From positions 32,365-38,808 of the forward strand of contig DKGY01000091.1 of the NCBI GenBank assembly GCA_002453475.1: DNA of 6,444 bases, written 5' to 3'. Source of the DNA: Clostridium sp. UBA6758. Its GTDB lineage: Bacteria > Bacillota > Clostridia > Clostridiales > Clostridiaceae. Within the stretch, counting starts at the first letter, position 1; each line of letters begins with the position of its first letter. Shown piece after piece: positions 5,851 to 6,444 of the stretch. Made by a program: the position numbers and the translations under genes. The notes below the pieces were generated by a model. That model made no database searches, was not told the origin of the DNA, and saw nothing but the letters and a program-made list of their open reading frames with translations.

Positions 5851-6444
5851 TTATTTACCTTTCCAACTATTTATTTGTGTACGTATCCAGTCAACCCATT
5901 CACCAATTCCATCTCCATTTTTAGCTGAAATTGGAATAACTTTAATATTGGGATTCAGTTTTTTTACCCTCTCTTTTACTGCCTCTAAATCAAATTCAAA
6001 ATAGTCTGCTGCATCCATTTTATTAACTAATAAAACATCAACTATAGAAAACATTAAAGGATATTTTAAAGGTTTATCATCCCCCTCAGGTATGCTTAGA
6101 ATCATAGCATTTTTAGATGCACCAGTGTCAAATTCCGCTGGACACACCAAATTACCGACATTCTCTAATATTACAAAATCAACATTTTCAGTTCCAAGCC
6201 CCTCTAAACCTTGTCTAGTCATATCAGCATCAAGATGACACATTCCTCCTGTATGCAACTGAATTACTTTAGCACCAGTCTGTGAAACCTTATGTGCATC
6301 AACATCTGAATCAATATCAGCTTCTAAAATACCAATATTCATTTCATTTTTCAAAGCCTCAATTGTTCTTAAAACGGTCGTCGTTTTCCCAGAACCAGGT
6401 GATGACATGAGATTTAATAAAAAGACTCCTTCTTTTTTTAAATC
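5851..6444 (-). CDS. hypB: HypB-type nickel-insertion GTPase, 5' end missing
   Basis: The gene is open to the right edge. 197 residues are visible and the start codon is outside; HypB is usually about 210-220 aa, so little is missing. HypB is a SIMIBI-class GTPase that, with HypA, delivers Ni2+ to [NiFe]-hydrogenase (and in some organisms may serve other nickel enzymes). Counting from the first visible residue: Walker A / G1 SSPGSGKTT (14-22) preceded by GVFLLNLM; EADIDSD (41-47); the metal site GGMCHLDAD (66-74) with Cys69 and His70; ENVGNLVCP (94-102) with Cys101, the third nickel/zinc ligand at the dimer interface; NKMD (141-144) for guanine; and SAKNG (173-177). All family key residues are present. 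An internal ATG at 6408 is not the start, because the frame and the conserved beta strand continue upstream of it. No histidine-rich nickel-storage stretch is seen in the visible part. A hypA gene would be expected just beyond the edge. Confidence 0.93.
   Translation of the reverse strand, partial: DLKKEGVFLLNLMSSPGSGKTTTVLRTIEALKNEMNIGILEADIDSDVDAHKVSQTGAKVIQLHTGGMCHLDADMTRQGLEGLGTENVDFVILENVGNLVCPAEFDTGASKNAMILSIPEGDDKPLKYPLMFSIVDVLLVNKMDAADYFEFDLEAVKERVKKLNPNIKVIPISAKNGDGIGEWVDWIRTQINSWKGK

Noticed and set aside
1..6444. CRISPR arrays, insertion sequences, tRNA or rRNA genes
   Set aside because: No regularly spaced repeats, terminal inverted repeats with transposase, or structural RNA signatures were seen on either strand.

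Overview
The window reads as a low-GC anaerobic Firmicute of the Clostridia type. It is AT-rich, has strong purine-rich Shine-Dalgarno sites and little intergenic DNA, and carries an oxygen-sensitive iron-sulfur flavoprotein, a nickel-insertion GTPase and a nickel/cobalt transporter. All five genes lie on the minus strand, so transcription runs from right to left. I cannot name the species from the sequence alone.

Layout in transcription order: (1) 6444-5851, a HypB-type nickel-insertion GTPase whose first residues lie beyond the right edge. (2) 5850-5611, a 240-nt spacer with a long inverted repeat and a weak candidate promoter. (3) 5610-2932, an 892-residue fusion protein: winged-helix-like N-terminus, cysteine-rich Fe-S module, ferredoxin module, GltD/NfnB-like FAD-NAD(P)H oxidoreductase, and a C-terminal ferredoxin module. 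(4) 2864-1878, a tryptophan-rich multi-pass membrane protein of unknown function, probably the DUF5692 family. (5) 1877-1703, a spacer with a good sigma-A-type promoter and a leader of about 130 nt that ends in an intrinsic-terminator-like hairpin. (6) 1702-662, cbiM with a fused PDGLE/CbiN-like tail. (7) 598 to the left edge, cbiQ, cut off by the edge; a cbiO-type ATPase gene would be expected beyond it.

The outer genes share a nickel/cobalt theme: HypB inserts nickel into enzymes and CbiM/CbiQ import Ni2+ or Co2+. The inner pair, a soluble multi-cofactor NAD(P)H/Fe-S oxidoreductase followed 67 nt later by a polytopic membrane protein, looks like a membrane-linked redox module with no obvious named counterpart. 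It is the best candidate here for an undescribed system. The second point of interest is the cbiM leader, which has the layout of a transcription attenuator but matches no riboswitch I recognise. Two start codons (cbiM and the membrane protein) are better placed at internal ATGs than at the upstream GTGs, which fall inside or beside the ribosome binding sites.
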